Positions 7,172-8,139 of a DNA stretch of 8,139 nt are shown piece by piece (within the stretch, counting starts at the first letter, position 1; each line of letters opens with the position of its first letter). Position numbers and translations under genes: made by a program. Origin of the DNA: Chlorobiales bacterium (GTDB lineage Bacteria; Bacteroidota; Chlorobiia; Chlorobiales; Chlorobiaceae); contig JAKSDB010000005.1 of the NCBI GenBank assembly GCA_022360415.1, positions 1 through 8,139 on the forward strand. The letters are read 5' to 3'. The notes beneath the pieces are model-generated. The model worked only from the letters and a program-made list of their open reading frames with translations, was not told the DNA's origin and searched no databases.

Positions 7172-7755
7172 AAAGTGTCCTCCTTGGCATGTCCGCCCGA
7201 TCGTCCGTTCATGCTGTCGGCAAAGGAAAAAAATGAGACTCTCGTCATCCCGTAATCTTTATGAAAAGCGTAGTGCTGCTCGTCCTCAAAAACATAACGA
7301 TTGCTGTGCTCGATAAGCAGCATGCCGTTTTCTGCAAGCAGACTGCTCCTGAAAATTTCGCGTATCATGCTCCTGTAACCCCGCCAGTTGTAAGGGGGAT
7401 CGCAAAAAACAAGATCATAGGTATTTTTTTCGCTTTTGACAAACTGAACCACGTCCATTTTTACGATTCTCACCCGTGATGTTACGTCCAGTTCCTCCGC
7501 TGTCCCCCGCAGTGACTTCAAAGACCGGACACTCCTGTCAACAAAACAAACCTCCGAGGCTCCCCGGCTCAAGGCCTCATACCCGAGAGACCCAAAACCG
7601 GCAAACAGATCAAGGATTTTTGTTCCGACAAGGTCCATCCGCACGGAAAGTATATCGAAGAGAGATTTTTTCACCCTGCTGCTACAGGGACGGATAGAGC
7701 CGGTTGTGCTTCGCTGTAGTTTTTTTCCCCTGTATCTGCCTGATTGAATCTGCAC
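7168..7755 (-). CDS. rsmD: 16S rRNA (guanine(966)-N2)-methyltransferase RsmD
   Basis: This 195-residue Rossmann-fold methyltransferase uses S-adenosylmethionine to methylate N2 of G966 in 16S rRNA (E. coli numbering) on the assembling 30S subunit. Landmarks are IQSGRYRGKKL (3-13), RPCSSRVKKSLFDIL (22-36), the SAM-binding ILDLFAGFGSLGYEALSRGA (47-66), the acidic Asp73 ending strand 2, and the catalytic motif IV DPPY (119-122). The start is GTG at 7755: an in-frame TGA lies five codons upstream and the next Met is residue 40, beyond conserved motifs. The transketolase gene ends 8 bases upstream. A polar tail of about 16 residues (ADSMNGRSGGHAKEDTL region) extends past the conserved core, and its Lys-Glu codons (AAG GAG) supply the ribosome-binding site of coaD. 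Relative to E. coli RsmD (198 residues) the length is normal. Confidence 0.94.
   Translation of the reverse strand: MQIQSGRYRGKKLQRSTTGSIRPCSSRVKKSLFDILSVRMDLVGTKILDLFAGFGSLGYEALSRGASEVCFVDRSVRSLKSLRGTAEELDVTSRVRIVKMDVVQFVKSEKNTYDLVFCDPPYNWRGYRSMIREIFRSSLLAENGMLLIEHSNRYVFEDEQHYAFHKDYGMTRVSFFSFADSMNGRSGGHAKEDTL
7179..7185 (-). promoter_or_regulatory. consensus ribosome-binding site of coaD inside rsmD
   Basis: AAGGAGG on the minus strand, spaced 7 bases from the coaD ATG, is the only full-consensus Shine-Dalgarno sequence seen before any gene in this window. It is embedded in the last codons of rsmD. Confidence 0.85.
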
Positions 7756-7763
7756 TTTCAGGA

Positions 7764-8139
7764 CTAAAAATCACCGAACGACGTTTCGCCCAGTACTTCA
7801 AGAGCCTGTTCACACTGTTCTGGAGAAGGAGGCTTTCCATGCCAGTTTGTATTGTCAGGCATGGTACCTTCAAAAAACGGAACCCCTTTGCCCATCACCG
7901 TAACTGCCAGAATAACCGAGGGTCTCGTTCTGTCCTTTTCCGCCCGGATCTTTTCCACTACGGTAACAATATCACGTATATCGTTGCCGTCACACTGCTG
8001 TACCTTCCAGCCGAATGACCGCCATTTATCTGCAAAAGGCTCGATATTCATGACATTACTGACCTCTCCGTCAATCTGCTGATTATTGTAATCGACAATG
8101 GCAACAAGATTACCAAGCCCGTAATGCGCCGCACTTATC
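7764..8139 (-). CDS. transketolase, N-terminal subunit (5' part outside window)
   Basis: Only the C-terminal 124 residues are present; the reading frame is open to the right edge (first full codon at 8138-8136). Visible segments are YGLGNLVAIVDYNNQQIDG, then NIEPFADKWRSFGW, DGNDI, a VMGKGVPFFE stretch and NWHGK. These match the end of the thiamine-diphosphate-binding half of transketolase. The protein then stops (TAG at 7764-7766) about 20 residues past NWHGK, where a full-length enzyme would continue into the pyrimidine-binding domain. It is therefore the N-terminal partner of a two-gene transketolase, which moves two-carbon ketol units between sugar phosphates in the pentose phosphate pathway. 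The C-terminal subunit gene is not in view. rsmD begins 8 bases later, so the two are likely co-transcribed. The ATG at 8051 is internal, since conserved sequence continues upstream of it. Confidence 0.92.
   Translation of the reverse strand, partial: ISAAHYGLGNLVAIVDYNNQQIDGEVSNVMNIEPFADKWRSFGWKVQQCDGNDIRDIVTVVEKIRAEKDRTRPSVILAVTVMGKGVPFFEGTMPDNTNWHGKPPSPEQCEQALEVLGETSFGDF

Overview
The window looks like an ordinary stretch of a bacterial chromosome, most probably from a green sulfur bacterium (Chlorobiota) of moderate GC content, such as Chlorobium or Prosthecochloris. That placement is inference. It rests on the protein flavour and on the order aspC, then a PlsC-like acyltransferase, which I recall as the order of aspC and the carotenoid acyltransferase gene cruD in Chlorobaculum tepidum. 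Every gene I can support lies on the minus strand, so transcription runs from high to low coordinates. No mobile element, CRISPR array, toxin or defence gene, or other accessory system is visible.

In transcription order, the window opens with the 3' end of a split-type transketolase N-terminal subunit (cut by the right edge). Next come rsmD (16S rRNA m2G966 methyltransferase, GTG start), coaD (phosphopantetheine adenylyltransferase, overlapping rsmD by 4 bases), aspC (class I aminotransferase), a PlsC-family acyltransferase that is a candidate CruD, ricT (PSP1-domain protein) and metG (methionyl-tRNA synthetase). An initiator tRNA-fMet gene with a clear intrinsic terminator follows, and then a secreted NamZ/DUF1343 protein (exo-beta-N-acetylmuramidase family), cut by the left edge within a few codons of its expected end.

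Gene spacing suggests three blocks. Transketolase/rsmD/coaD are tightly packed. aspC/acyltransferase sit 6 bases apart after a 60-base gap. ricT/metG sit 28 bases apart after a 111-base gap. The tRNA has its own plausible promoter in the 47-base gap after metG, and its terminator separates it from namZ. Themes are translation (RsmD, MetRS, initiator tRNA), cofactor and amino-acid synthesis (CoaD, AspC), central carbon metabolism (transketolase), a probable photosynthetic pigment modification step, and cell-wall turnover (NamZ). The most notable points are the initiator tRNA with a C1 x C72 mismatch directly downstream of the gene for the synthetase that charges it, the candidate cruD inside a housekeeping cluster, and a cysteine-rich RicT with an N-terminal extension. 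There is no gene-free stretch longer than about 115 bases.
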